Of a DNA stretch of 22,497 nt, positions 7,544 through 15,361 are shown in pieces. The notes beneath the pieces were generated by a model, which was not told the DNA's origin, made no database searches, and saw nothing but the letters and a program-made list of their open reading frames with translations. This stretch comes from a virus: positions 1 to 22,497 of the IMG/VR virus record IMGVR_UViG_3300035670_001326; one strand, given 5' to 3'. Position 1 is the stretch's first letter. Each line of letters starts with the position of its first letter. The translations under genes were made by a program, and so were the position numbers.

Positions 7544-9466
7544 TTAGATAAACAACCCAATATCTTCATTACCGTAACCCATACCAGTACCAAAACCGAT
7601 ACTGTTAACATTACCAGCAGCGTTAGGATTAGCGAAATAGTTAATACCACTACTTAGTAAGTTACCTAAGTTAACACCATTCTGGCCCAATACCTGATTA
7701 GCTACGTTGGACCTACCTACAGCAAGAGCATCTAAGGCTTGTTGCTGTGCAGCTAAATTAGATGCTACACCAAGTCTTTGTGTTGTAGCTACCTGTGGTA
7801 ATCCCTGAGCAAACAAGCTCAATGGTTGTGTAATACCTGCCATTGCTGGTTGTAGATAAGCCTGTGTTTGAGCAGTTCTACCAGCCTGTGCTAACTGACC
7901 TAGTTGACCAGACAACTGTGCTTGCTGTAGTGCTTGTTGACTTACCTGCTGTAGTGGTGCAAAGGCTTGCTGTGATTGGCTAAGTAGCGTACCACGTTCA
8001 CCTAAAGCAGCCTGCCTAGATTGTAACTCTCTTTCAAGTTGTTGTCTAGCTATAGCTTGTTCCTGAGCAAGTAACTCAGGTGCTGAGGTAGTGATTGGCT
8101 TACCTGTAGCAGGATCAATCGTACTGCTAAGAAGACCAAGCCTACCTTGTGCTCGCATCCTAGCCTCTGTAGCTAGGCGTTGTTGTTCGATACCAGGGGC
8201 AGACAATGCAGCTAACTTGTTGTAGTAATCTCTTGATAACTGATCAACATCAGTCATTTCAGCAGCCTGTGCAGACTGTATAGCTGCTCTACCTAGAGGA
8301 GCCATCAGCATTTGTGCTACAGGACTAACATTACTCTCTAGTTGTCCTGTCTGAGGATTAACTTGAGTATTAACTAAGTTAGTGGATACACCATAAGGTG
8401 TAAACTGACCAACCATGTTTGAAGCACGTTCAGCGATGTTTCCTAATGCCTGTCCAGCACCTTGACCAACATCACGGTATGCGTTGAATAGGTTAGTAGA
8501 TAACGTATTGTATTCTTGTTGACTAATCTTACCTTGTTCACGTAGTTTATCTGCTGCATCCTGCACCATAGCTAGGTTAGCACCAGATCCAACAAGATTA
8601 CCTAGTAAGTTACCAGCGGAAGAACCACCTAATGCGTTAGCTACAGTACTTGCTGCTGTACTAAGAACAGAGGAAGGGATATTACTTAGTAAACCACCAG
8701 CTGCTGCTGGCAGTACACTACCTAAACCTAAACCAGCTCCTAAAGCACCTAAATTAGATCCAACAGCTCCTGCCTGAGCTACTGTAGAAGCTAGTGGGAC
8801 CATTCCTTCACCAAGAGCTATAGCTAAATCAGCCCCTGTTAATGCACCAGCCGCTGCTGGTAATCCTGAAGCAGTTGCAGCAAGTGACGCAGGTGCAGCA
8901 GTGCTTGCTAATGTCCCAGCAACCTCTGGAATAGTTGCGCCGCCTGCAGCGGCAGCAGCTTCTGCAGCACCAGCAGCGGTAGCGGCCTCAGCACCACCAA
9001 ACAAAGAACTAATTTCAGGAAGACTACTTAGTCCAATAGCACCGCCAACAATTCCTAATGCTTGTAACCAACCCTTCCACTCTGGTGTGTTAGGACTAGC
9101 TAGCCTAGTTGATGTAGGTGTTCCATAAGCATCATACTGTTGTACAACAATCTTATCACCCTGCGTACCGATTGCTTTCTCAACAACAAAGTCATCAGCC
9201 TTTTCCTGCTGAGTGATCCTTCCTTGCTCTGTGCCAATGGTACGTTGTACATCACCAGTAAGCAATGTACCCATCGGTACACCAGCATTCAAGAAGTATT
9301 GCCGTACTTGCTCTACAGGTAATCCAGTAACAGTAGCTAAGTCTTGTGCTGTAGCTCCATAAGCAGCAGCAGTTTTCCTAATAGCTTCTGGATTATTGAT
9401 GTTAGTTACAAGCGTATCAATAAAACTTTGCTTATCTTGAGGTGACAGATTAAAAGTGGTTGCCAT
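7544..9466 (-). CDS. Internal virion / ejection-type protein with long Ala/Gly hydrophobic region
   Basis: 640 residues. Three parts are visible. Residues 1-130 are a helical, soluble head (PQDKQSFIDTLVTNINNPEA, then GLPVEQVRQYFLNAGVP). Residues about 135-300 are dominated by Ala, Gly, Ser and Leu with repeated AAGA-type runs, hydrophobic enough to associate with a membrane. Residues about 400-570 are a Gln/Ala-rich helical stretch (QQALQQAQLSGQLGQLAQA), before a Gly/Asn-rich end. Hydrophobic repeats of this kind are typical of ejected proteins that help build the trans-envelope channel in podoviruses. It is the first of three consecutive large ejection-type genes after the tail hub. No named family is recognised. 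Confidence 0.6.
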   Translation of the reverse strand: MATTFNLSPQDKQSFIDTLVTNINNPEAIRKTAAAYGATAQDLATVTGLPVEQVRQYFLNAGVPMGTLLTGDVQRTIGTEQGRITQQEKADDFVVEKAIGTQGDKIVVQQYDAYGTPTSTRLASPNTPEWKGWLQALGIVGGAIGLSSLPEISSLFGGAEAATAAGAAEAAAAAGGATIPEVAGTLASTAAPASLAATASGLPAAAGALTGADLAIALGEGMVPLASTVAQAGAVGSNLGALGAGLGLGSVLPAAAGGLLSNIPSSVLSTAASTVANALGGSSAGNLLGNLVGSGANLAMVQDAADKLREQGKISQQEYNTLSTNLFNAYRDVGQGAGQALGNIAERASNMVGQFTPYGVSTNLVNTQVNPQTGQLESNVSPVAQMLMAPLGRAAIQSAQAAEMTDVDQLSRDYYNKLAALSAPGIEQQRLATEARMRAQGRLGLLSSTIDPATGKPITTSAPELLAQEQAIARQQLERELQSRQAALGERGTLLSQSQQAFAPLQQVSQQALQQAQLSGQLGQLAQAGRTAQTQAYLQPAMAGITQPLSLFAQGLPQVATTQRLGVASNLAAQQQALDALAVGRSNVANQVLGQNGVNLGNLLSSGINYFANPNAAGNVNSIGFGTGMGYGNEDIGLFI

Positions 9467-9478
9467 AGTTAACCTTAC

Positions 9479-11011
9479 TTAAACAGTTCGTCCTGTCTTA
9501 AAGAATATGTCGATTTGTTGAATCGATAACGAGTCTGAGGTAATATCTGCCTGTATACCAACTTGGAATACTCTACCATTCCTACTTAATTGTGCTTTAA
9601 GTATGTTGATACCTTTAGTAGTGCTAAAGTATTCGTTGATGTTGTATTGAGCTACGTTGTACTCAGATTGTGTAGAACTAGGTATTGCTGTTAAATTAGC
9701 TATAGAATAGTCTGTGGAGTAATCAACACCCCACTTCAGTGTGATGTCAGTGCTAGCACCGCCAACGACAAGCATCGATAGCTTCTTAAGTATCTTTATG
9801 ATAGAAGCATTCGTAGCATCTAAGTAGGCTGTGAAGTACATAAACCTGAAAGAAGTACCATTGTCTGAATAGCTAGCACCATATTCACCAATGTATCCTT
9901 CTCTACTGATGTATAGTTTTCTATCTCTAGTTGATACAAAGGCTTTAGGATACAGTGTCCATGTTGTTGTTTTACAAGAACCATCCTGAAGTCTTGACTT
10001 TAGATCAAAACAATAAGACATTAATCGATTAGGTAGGCTTAAGACATAGAAAGCATTCTTCTCATCGTATACTGACTTAATAAGATCATTGTCATTATTA
10101 ATCTGTACATCGTTGATTAGATCGTTTCGGACATTCCTTGATACATCGAACAATGGTGGTGACTTCTCTTGGATGATACGTCCAAGGCTACGAACACCAG
10201 TGTCAGATAAGAAGAACAGATCTGCTCCAACATCCTGTACTGAGTCTCTAGCGATGCAACCAACACCATCAATGACTTCAACTAACTTTAGATCATTAGC
10301 AGGATCTACGTCAGCACCAGAATAGATGATGATTGTTTTCTTACAAAAGATAACTAAGTAGCCGTTAAAGCCTGCTAAGGCTACAATGCTGTCAGTACCG
10401 TTAGTAAGTACAGTTTCAATGCTTACAGAGCCACTAGCACCACCAGACCATTTAACACCTGACAAAGTATCTGACCACCACACAGTTGTCTTGTCTGTGG
10501 TTGTGTCAGCTACCCATAAACGACCATAAGCGGCTAAGACTTCGTTACCGAGCTGTACTGTTCCTGAATAGCCGCCATGCGCCGAAACCAATCCCCAAGT
10601 ATTAGCGGCATGATCATATAAGAGCGGATTATGTGCTCGTTGAAAGAAGTAGGTGTGATCATTGAAGCTAACAGCTTTCCAGTTTTGTGCAGTCCAAGTA
10701 GCGGATCCATCATATTTCTCAGTTAAGGTTGTTGTACCACTATAGATACGGTTGTTACCAATGCTGATGATCTCTGTTGTACCTGCTTTCTTAACTACTT
10801 CATGTAATAGTGTAGGCTCTGTGTTGTTGTATCCAGCAGAGGTATTGACGTTATCCCAACCAGCTCTAGCAGCAATACGACCATACTGATCAATAACAGC
10901 ATTGTCTGCCATTAAAGCAAATTCTTTAGGGATGGATACAGAGGCATCTTGAGTATTAAGACCGGCAAAGCCAGGAGCTACAATACTTACTGGTAGTAAA
11001 GGAGCAGACAT
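9479..11011 (-). CDS. Tail hub / packaged-DNA stabilization protein (P22 gp10-like)
   Basis: 510 residues from ATG at 11011. Seen: N-terminal PGFAGLNTQDASVSIPKEFA, then repeated beta-rich segments with FNDHTYFF, EVLAAYGRLWVADT, NGYLVIFCKKTIIIYSG and LMSYCFDLKSR. These suggest a beta-propeller-like plug, as in the P22 gp10 tail factor that caps the adaptor and seals the packaged DNA. An upstream in-frame TTG at 11026 would add five residues, but ATG 11011 follows GGGAG at eight bases and shares a base with the adaptor's stop (TAATG), so it is preferred. It directly follows the adaptor gene, the order seen in P22-like tail machines. The family assignment is by pattern and context. Confidence 0.75.
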   Translation of the reverse strand: MSAPLLPVSIVAPGFAGLNTQDASVSIPKEFALMADNAVIDQYGRIAARAGWDNVNTSAGYNNTEPTLLHEVVKKAGTTEIISIGNNRIYSGTTTLTEKYDGSATWTAQNWKAVSFNDHTYFFQRAHNPLLYDHAANTWGLVSAHGGYSGTVQLGNEVLAAYGRLWVADTTTDKTTVWWSDTLSGVKWSGGASGSVSIETVLTNGTDSIVALAGFNGYLVIFCKKTIIIYSGADVDPANDLKLVEVIDGVGCIARDSVQDVGADLFFLSDTGVRSLGRIIQEKSPPLFDVSRNVRNDLINDVQINNDNDLIKSVYDEKNAFYVLSLPNRLMSYCFDLKSRLQDGSCKTTTWTLYPKAFVSTRDRKLYISREGYIGEYGASYSDNGTSFRFMYFTAYLDATNASIIKILKKLSMLVVGGASTDITLKWGVDYSTDYSIANLTAIPSSTQSEYNVAQYNINEYFSTTKGINILKAQLSRNGRVFQVGIQADITSDSLSIQQIDIFFKTGRTV

Positions 11012-11664
11012 TAGGTCCACTCCCAAGTAGTTTCATCACCGTATCTTTCTGCTTCAATAGAGATATACGATGCTACTGCTTTACGATAAAGATCAGCTTG
11101 TTGATCACTTAAGCGACCACCGTCTTCACCACGTTCATTGATAGCACGTAGATAAGCACCTTGAATAACTAACTCTGACGGTACATAGACAACATCAGTG
11201 CCTGCTGACAAATCTGCTTGAGGAACAACACAGTCTACTTTAACAGTCAGTACTGATGTTGGTACAGGCCATAGATCAATTGTTAATACACCTGTAGCTG
11301 CTGTACTGTTACCAACAGAGAAGTACTGTGGATCTCCAGTAGTTGTTCCCTGAAGATTAGTCCACTCGTGCATCTGATACTGTGTAGCCTGAACTAAGTC
11401 TCTTTTTAGAGAAGGAATATAAATACTTAGAAGACGAGATCTAGGATTTGTACCAGGAATCTCATAGTTTTGTGTACCGTTAGCAGTAGAGATTGTCTTT
11501 GTGGTGCGTAGTACAGACCAGTTCCAAGCATCCTCTACTTCACGTTTAGCTTCGTTAACAAATTCACCAACAAGTTTAACGTAAGCGTTATCCGAGACAG
11601 AAACAGCTTCAACCTCTCTTACTCTACGTAAAACACCATTAACACAATCTAAGAATGTAGCCAT
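11011..11664 (-). CDS. Head-tail adaptor (P22 gp4 / T7 gp11-like)
   Basis: 217 residues. Seen: a helical start MATFLDCVNGVLRRVREVEA, then EFVNEAKREVEDAWNWSVLR, a pattern of adaptor proteins that dock below the portal. A beta-rich middle has PGTNPRSRLLSIYIPSLKRD and LTIDLWPVPTS. A helical end has ERGEDGGRLSDQQADLYRKA. Adaptors form a ring linking the portal to the tail nozzle. The stop overlaps the start of the gp10-like gene by one base, so the two tail-machine parts are coupled in translation. No lytic-enzyme motif, unlike P22 gp4, which also has muralytic activity. Confidence in the structural role is good; the exact family name is from memory. Confidence 0.75.
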   Translation of the reverse strand: MATFLDCVNGVLRRVREVEAVSVSDNAYVKLVGEFVNEAKREVEDAWNWSVLRTTKTISTANGTQNYEIPGTNPRSRLLSIYIPSLKRDLVQATQYQMHEWTNLQGTTTGDPQYFSVGNSTAATGVLTIDLWPVPTSVLTVKVDCVVPQADLSAGTDVVYVPSELVIQGAYLRAINERGEDGGRLSDQQADLYRKAVASYISIEAERYGDETTWEWT

Positions 11665-11669
11665 TTAAG

Positions 11670-11948
11670 TCACCACTTTTCCCTGTCAGACCAGTACGCA
11701 GCAGACATCTTACCTTTCTTAATGTTAGCAGCATGACGAGCCTTAAAAGATTCTCTACGTTTACGATATGAAGAAGACTCTCCTTCTTTCTTAGGAGAGC
11801 CTTGTACTCCTTGTTGACCGAAACGAATCAACTTAACTTGATCACCTTCTTTCGCAACAACAACGTGACTTTTAGTAGGATGGTCTGGTGTTTTTTTAGG
11901 ACGATTATATCCAGACACTCCTGCCCTTTCTAATCTAGGATCTTTCAT
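11670..11948 (-). CDS. Basic phage protein, DUF5872-like C-terminus
   Basis: 92 residues, rich in Lys and Arg. Seen: N-terminal RAGVSGYNRPKKTPDHPTKS, a short beta segment SHVVVAKEGDQVKLIRFGQQ, and a C-terminal FKARHAANIKKGKMSAAYW. The last motif recurs in many aquatic phages and, from memory, corresponds to the family listed as DUF5872. Role unknown; the charge suggests nucleic-acid binding, possibly in the virion. Its ATG overlaps the stop of the preceding small gene as ATGA. Confidence 0.75.
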   Translation of the reverse strand: MKDPRLERAGVSGYNRPKKTPDHPTKSHVVVAKEGDQVKLIRFGQQGVQGSPKKEGESSSYRKRRESFKARHAANIKKGKMSAAYWSDREKW

Positions 11949-12091
11949 TTCTTCTTTGCAGTTTTAGCTGCCTCCTTAAAAGCCTTATTAGTTGGAGCAC
12001 CTTTGCTTCCAGGCTTCCTCATCTTTTCTTTGGAGCCTTCAGCAATACGCTGTCTTTTAGCGTGAATGTTGGCGTATAGTCCTTGTTTCAT
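11945..12091 (-). CDS. Tiny Lys-rich phage protein (MKQGLYANIHAKR type)
   Basis: 48 residues, too short for most callers. Seen: MKQGLYANIHAKRQRIAEGS, then EKMRKPGSKGAPTNKAFKEA and a poly-Lys end. I recognise this as a recurrent small protein of aquatic phages with no assigned function. It starts four bases into the ATGA overlap with the upstream gene and ends in another ATGA with the next gene, so translation is probably reinitiated along the chain. Very basic; nucleic-acid binding is plausible but is inference. Confidence 0.8.
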   Translation of the reverse strand: MKQGLYANIHAKRQRIAEGSKEKMRKPGSKGAPTNKAFKEAAKTAKKK

Positions 12092-12246
12092 TTCTTTTTC
12101 TTAGGCTTAGTCATACCAGCCTCTGAAAGAGCAATAGCCACTGCTTGCTTACGTGACTTTACAACAGGACCACCTTTACCGCTATGTAGTGTTCCTTCTT
12201 TGTATTCACGCATAACTTTCTTTACTTTAGCAGGTTTCTGTTTCAT
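12088..12246 (-). CDS. Small basic DUF6496-like protein
   Basis: 52 residues. Seen: KVKKVMREYKEGTLHSGKGG followed by SRKQAVAIALSEAG and a Lys-only tail. This matches the pattern of the DUF6496 family as I remember it. The SRKQAVAIALSEA motif is highly characteristic and common in phages, and its function is not known. The gene overlaps both neighbours by ATGA. Reading-frame length and the conserved motif make it a real gene despite its size. Confidence 0.82.
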   Translation of the reverse strand: MKQKPAKVKKVMREYKEGTLHSGKGGPVVKSRKQAVAIALSEAGMTKPKKKK

Positions 12247-12395
12247 GAAGGATAACCCATCTTACGTTCTTTAGCCTTCATTGACTTTGATTCTTTCTTT
12301 TCATGCATCTTCTTTGCTTTCTTTGATGCATACTCTTCAGCAGCTTTTTTACCTTTAGCTGTGTAAGGAAACTTCTTATTCGCTACCATCGGCAT
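12243..12395 (-). CDS. Small Lys-rich phage protein
   Basis: 50 residues from ATG at 12395, starting MPMVANKKFPYTAKGKKAAE and ending KERKMGYPS. The open frame extends further up to 12470, but CAGGAG lies seven bases before ATG 12395 and the added residues do not resemble the conserved part. The middle is a highly charged helix of Lys, Glu and Ala. The motif FPYTAKGKKAAEEYAKK-like is common in phage small proteins. Its start overlaps the holin-like gene by 20 nt and its stop forms ATGA with the next gene. Function unknown; one of four consecutive small basic proteins. Confidence 0.78.
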   Translation of the reverse strand: MPMVANKKFPYTAKGKKAAEEYASKKAKKMHEKKESKSMKAKERKMGYPS

Positions 12396-12582
12396 TTGTT
12401 TTCTCCTGCTTACGTTTAAACATACATTGAATAGTATCTGTTTCCCATATCCTGATAGCAGTCCAAACAATCGTTAACACTGCTGCTATGGCTGGTAACA
12501 GTTCAGCTAAAGTCCCTACCACAGTAAGGATTGAAATAGCATCTCCTACTTGCTTAACTTGCTCATCAGCGTGGATAGCCAT
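12376..12582 (-). CDS. Small membrane protein, holin-like
   Basis: 68 residues. Seen: a short polar N-terminus MAIHADEQVKQVGDAIS, then a hydrophobic region at about residues 17-46 (ILTVVGTLAELLPAIAAVLT, then IVWTAIRIWETDTIQ) that could form one long or two short membrane helices, and a charged C-terminus KRKQEKTNADGSE. Proteins of this layout in podoviral tail-gene clusters are often annotated as class II holins. A dedicated 3TM holin next to the endolysin already exists, so this may be a second holin, an antiholin or a virion membrane factor; the sequence does not decide. It overlaps the next gene by 20 nt. Confidence 0.65.
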   Translation of the reverse strand: MAIHADEQVKQVGDAISILTVVGTLAELLPAIAAVLTIVWTAIRIWETDTIQCMFKRKQEKTNADGSE

Positions 12583-12584
12583 GA

Positions 12585-12827
12585 TTATTCACTCAAGGCT
12601 GCAATCTGTTGCTGTAACTGCTGAAGCTGAGTTAACAAAACCTCTTTCGTTGGTGTTATGGGTGTTATTGGTGTGGTTATTGGTTCTGCGAACACACCAT
12701 CTACATAGCTCCACCCTGGTCCTGCTTGTGGACAATCAATCCATCCATTCTGTTCAGCAAGTTCAGCATCAGCAACGACAACATTAACAACAACATTGTT
12801 CTCTATGATTGCGAATCGGTTGTTCAT
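12585..12827 (-). CDS. Small tail-fibre accessory protein
   Basis: About 80 residues from ATG 12827. Seen: MNNRFAIIENNVVVNVVVAD, then AEQNGWIDCPQAGPGWSYVD, a beta-rich pattern common in proteins encoded after phage tail fibres and annotated as fibre accessory or assembly proteins. A Pro/Thr repeat follows (PITTPITPITPT) and a Gln-rich helix closes the protein. The open frame reaches 12854 by a TTG and includes ATG 12839, but only ATG 12827 has a plausible ribosome site (GGTGA, five bases upstream). It lies immediately after the glycine-rich fibre gene, which supports a fibre-linked role. Chaperone versus virion component is undecided. Confidence 0.6.
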   Translation of the reverse strand: MNNRFAIIENNVVVNVVVADAELAEQNGWIDCPQAGPGWSYVDGVFAEPITTPITPITPTKEVLLTQLQQLQQQIAALSE

Positions 12828-12832
12828 TTTGA

Positions 12833-14203
12833 TCACCATGCGTAAACACGACAAAGACCACTACCACCAGCACCACCAGCACCACTTGCGACAGCAAAAC
12901 CAGCCCCAGCAGCAGCTCCACCACCACCCCCGCCACCAGCAGCTATGCCACCAGCACCACCTGCAACAGCAGTAGCCGCTGCTGAATTACTACCAGCACC
13001 ATCGCCACCACCACCGCCAAAGAAATTTGTGGATGATGCGGTATTTCTTGCAGCACCGCCTCCTGTTTCACCAGTGCGTGAACCACCAGCAGCACCGTTT
13101 GATGCTACACCGCCACCTGCTGTTTCGTTCCAACTACCTCCAGCACCTCCACCAGCACCTCCTTGATAGCTACAACCACCAGCCCTTGCTGTTTGATCTG
13201 CATTTGTTGCACCGCCAGCAGCACCGCCAAATCCGCTTGAGAACTGAGCTTGCGCTATATTCGCCCATGTTGTGACCAAAGAGCTAACAGAAGCCCCGCC
13301 AAACTGTCCTGAACCAACTGTAGTACCACTTGTTGTTATTTTAGGTGCGTTTCCTGTACCTAAGACACCACCGCCATCACCACCAAAAGTATTGATTGTA
13401 GCTCCTACCGTACTTACACCTTTTTGACCAGCACCGCCTCCATAGCTCGTTAAGTAAGAGCCGAATGTTGAATTACCTCCAGCCGTTCCATTTGCTCCGC
13501 CACCGTTGGTTGTTCCAGAAGCACCTCCTGATCCACCAGCACCTATAGTTACTGAAACGGTGGAAGGAAGATCAGAAGCTTTAAACAATCTAAAAGTATA
13601 AGCACCGCCTCCTCCACCGCCACCACCTCCAGCGTCACCAAGGCTTGGTCCTGAATTCTTATAAGAGAAACCGCTACCGCCTCCCCCTCCAGCACCCCAA
13701 CATTCAACCATCACAAATGTTTTTCCTGATGGTTTTGTCCATGTGCCTGAAGATGTGAACTCATCTATCTTAGGAGCAGGAGATGCAGCAGATTCCCAAA
13801 TAGAGCCTGTAGAAGTTAATACATTACCTGCTGTTCCTGCAGGTATAGTAATTAAAGACCCAGAACCATTACCTAACAATACAGTTCCTGCTGTAACAAA
13901 AGATAAACCAGTACCACCATCGCTGACAGCTATATCTGTTGCTAGATTTGATACAGTACCACCACTAAAACTAAAATTAGTTAATGTACCGCTTGTGGCA
14001 GTTAGGTTTGTAATTACAAAGTTTTCAGCAGTACCTGTTAAATTACTAACAGTACCAGAAGCAGCGTCTAACTTCGTAGTAATAGCCGTGGCAATATTAT
14101 TGTACTCAGTATCGTGCTCAGTACCTTTAATAATCTTGTTCGCATTACCACTCGGTAGCGAGTCTTTTGCAGCAAAGTTAGTTGTCTTTGTATAGTTAGA
14201 CAT
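12833..14203 (-). CDS. Tail fibre with glycine-rich receptor-binding-type C-terminus
   Basis: 456 residues from ATG at 14203, preceded by GAGG ten bases upstream; the in-frame TTG at 14212 is rejected because it abuts that site. N-terminal MSNYTKTTNFAAKDSLPSGN is typical of phage fibres. Next come Ser/Thr/Gly repeats and DIAVSDGGTGLSFVTAGTVL, a frequent fibre motif. From about residue 150 the segment FTSSGTWTKPSGKTFVMVEC WG leads into a very long glycine-rich domain (about 168-450) with runs of Gly broken by short loops. This resembles glycine-rich sandwich adhesins at phage fibre tips, known in T4-like adhesins, and is a likely host-recognition domain. Codons for the glycine runs create long false open frames on the plus strand. 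Only the last few residues (CRVYAW) leave the glycine pattern. Confidence 0.8.
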   Translation of the reverse strand: MSNYTKTTNFAAKDSLPSGNANKIIKGTEHDTEYNNIATAITTKLDAASGTVSNLTGTAENFVITNLTATSGTLTNFSFSGGTVSNLATDIAVSDGGTGLSFVTAGTVLLGNGSGSLITIPAGTAGNVLTSTGSIWESAASPAPKIDEFTSSGTWTKPSGKTFVMVECWGAGGGGGSGFSYKNSGPSLGDAGGGGGGGGGAYTFRLFKASDLPSTVSVTIGAGGSGGASGTTNGGGANGTAGGNSTFGSYLTSYGGGAGQKGVSTVGATINTFGGDGGGVLGTGNAPKITTSGTTVGSGQFGGASVSSLVTTWANIAQAQFSSGFGGAAGGATNADQTARAGGCSYQGGAGGGAGGSWNETAGGGVASNGAAGGSRTGETGGGAARNTASSTNFFGGGGGDGAGSNSAAATAVAGGAGGIAAGGGGGGGAAAGAGFAVASGAGGAGGSGLCRVYAW

Positions 14204-14208
14204 GCTAA

Positions 14209-14370
14209 TCAATCCTCTTTGGTGTTCTTACCCTTTTGGACCTTTTCAGTTTTCTTTTCTTCTTGTTCTTTTACTTCTTCGTAATCAGGATGTTTTCTCA
14301 TCTCAGCAATATCAAAGTCATACTCTACATTAAGTAAGTTGTTTGACCATATACATCTAAAAGTAACCAT
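14209..14370 (-). CDS. Small acidic/charged phage protein after the capsid terminator
   Basis: 53 residues, too short for most callers. Seen: MVTFRCIWSNNLLNVEYDFD, then IAEMRKHPDYEEV and a Lys/Glu-rich tail ending KNTKED. The start MVTFRCIWS with RKHPDYEEV is a pattern I know from phage hypothetical proteins located near capsid genes. The start is supported by GAGG seven bases upstream of ATG 14370. It lies between the terminator that follows the major capsid gene and the fibre gene. Function unknown. Confidence 0.78.
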   Translation of the reverse strand: MVTFRCIWSNNLLNVEYDFDIAEMRKHPDYEEVKEQEEKKTEKVQKGKNTKED

Positions 14371-14384
14371 TGTGACCTCTATAT

Positions 14385-14412
14385 AAAAGAGAAGCTGCCT
14401 AAGCAGCCTCTC
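14385..14412 (-). terminator. Rho-independent terminator after the major capsid gene
   Basis: Minus-strand reading: GAGAGGCTGC, loop TTAG, GCAGCTTCTC, then TTTT. The 10-bp stem has a single G.U pair and is followed by a short U run. It starts 14 bases after the capsid stop. A terminator here would raise the capsid transcript level relative to downstream genes, as T-phi does after gene 10 of T7. Confidence 0.85.
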
Positions 14413-14429
14413 TATAGTGCTTCTAATTA
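14407..14429 (-). promoter_or_regulatory. Possible T7-type RNA polymerase promoter
   Basis: Minus strand, starting at the capsid TAA: TAATTAGAAG then CACTATAGAGAG. It matches the T7 class III consensus at 17 of 23 positions, including TAAT and the whole CACTATAG block with the same spacing. The putative +1 G starts the first arm of the terminator hairpin, which conflicts with simple use as a promoter. The phage polymerase is not in this window and no sister copy was found here, so chance is quite possible. Confidence 0.25.
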
Positions 14430-15329
14430 GCTCGGAATGATCAGAGCAATACCAGCATCGTTACGCAACTCTGCAACACCGTAGAGGGTGTCAGCAGTGT
14501 AAAGCGTAGCTAGGTACTCTTGCTTGTACTGAGCCTGTGAGCGAACAGCCATCTGCTCTGCAAGGACCATTGCATCCTTGTGGAACATCAAGCAAGCACG
14601 AGGAGCCGTACCAGAAGAAGCGTAAGCAGTGTCAGCGTTGCTAGAAACAAACACTTTAACACCGTATACGTCACCAATCTGACCGTTACGGATGGTGTTG
14701 TTACCACCTTGCTCACCAACAAATGCTTGCTCAGTAAAGCGAGCAAGACCCATAAGAGTGTTACGAGCAACAGGAGGAATAACCAAGTAACGACCATCTT
14801 GAGGTACGTTAGCATCGTCAAGACGCTGAATCGTACGACGAATAGCAGCATCGGTCAATGCAGTTGCATTACCAGCACCAGCACCACCAACGAATGCAGT
14901 AGTACCATCACCACCGATATAGGCAGTGGTTGTACCTGACACACTATAGTCACCAGTAGCACCGGCAGCGTGTGATCCGTTGAAGAGACGACCGATCTGA
15001 ATAAGATCGCTGTCTACCTGAGTAGCAAGAGCGTAACCAGCGTCTTCCGTGTAGAAACGACGAAGTGATGCCAATGCCTGAACTTCTACGATGTCCTCGA
15101 TGAGACGTGAGTATTCGTAGTGCTTGTTGATGCTAACCTGTACTTCAGACTCTACGTTAGCCTGAATCGTAACAGCAGTGTTAGCTGCTTTAGCGAACGC
15201 TGCGCCACGAGTGGGGCTAGGAATGTGAAGCGTATCGCCTTTCTTACCACGCATCGTCATCTTGTTGACGAGGTTCGCCATAACAAGAGCTTTTTTGTAA
15301 GATGCAATTATTTCGTCTGACCAAATTTC
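14427..15329 (-). CDS. Major capsid protein, exon 2
   Basis: Encodes residues 25-324 of the spliced protein (300 residues, then TAA). It begins EIWSDEIIASYKKALVMANL, upstream of the ATG at 15281 that a gene caller would choose. Seen: GKKGDTLHIPSPTRG, the N-terminal region; LIEDIVEVQALASLRRFYTE; RTIQRLDDANVPQDGRYLVI with PPVARNTLMG; and NGQIGDVYGVKVFVSSN, all typical of a phage major capsid protein with an HK97-type fold. Starting at 15281 would lose 40 residues, including the first, conserved part of the coat protein. The frame is open upstream only to a few codons beyond the splice site. The scaffold gene lies directly upstream and a terminator directly downstream, the normal head-gene order. 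Confidence 0.92.
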   Translation of the reverse strand, partial: EIWSDEIIASYKKALVMANLVNKMTMRGKKGDTLHIPSPTRGAAFAKAANTAVTIQANVESEVQVSINKHYEYSRLIEDIVEVQALASLRRFYTEDAGYALATQVDSDLIQIGRLFNGSHAAGATGDYSVSGTTTAYIGGDGTTAFVGGAGAGNATALTDAAIRRTIQRLDDANVPQDGRYLVIPPVARNTLMGLARFTEQAFVGEQGGNNTIRNGQIGDVYGVKVFVSSNADTAYASSGTAPRACLMFHKDAMVLAEQMAVRSQAQYKQEYLATLYTADTLYGVAELRNDAGIALIIPS

Positions 15330-15361
15330 CCAATATCTAAAAAGATATTCCGACTATCGCA

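Noticed and set aside
10738-10745. CACTATAG on the plus strand, possible phage promoter
   Set aside because: It lies within the minus-strand gp10-like coding region and lacks the upstream TAAT at the proper distance; one such 8-mer is expected by chance in this window.
12900-13700. CRISPR or simple repeat array in the glycine-coding region
   Set aside because: The repeated CCACCA/ACCGCC strings are codons for glycine runs on the other strand, with no constant repeat and spacer length.
13743-14195. Long plus-strand open frame of 150 codons and others within 12945-13275
   Set aside because: They mirror the Gly/Ser/Thr-rich codons of the fibre gene on the minus strand and lack ribosome sites and known motifs.
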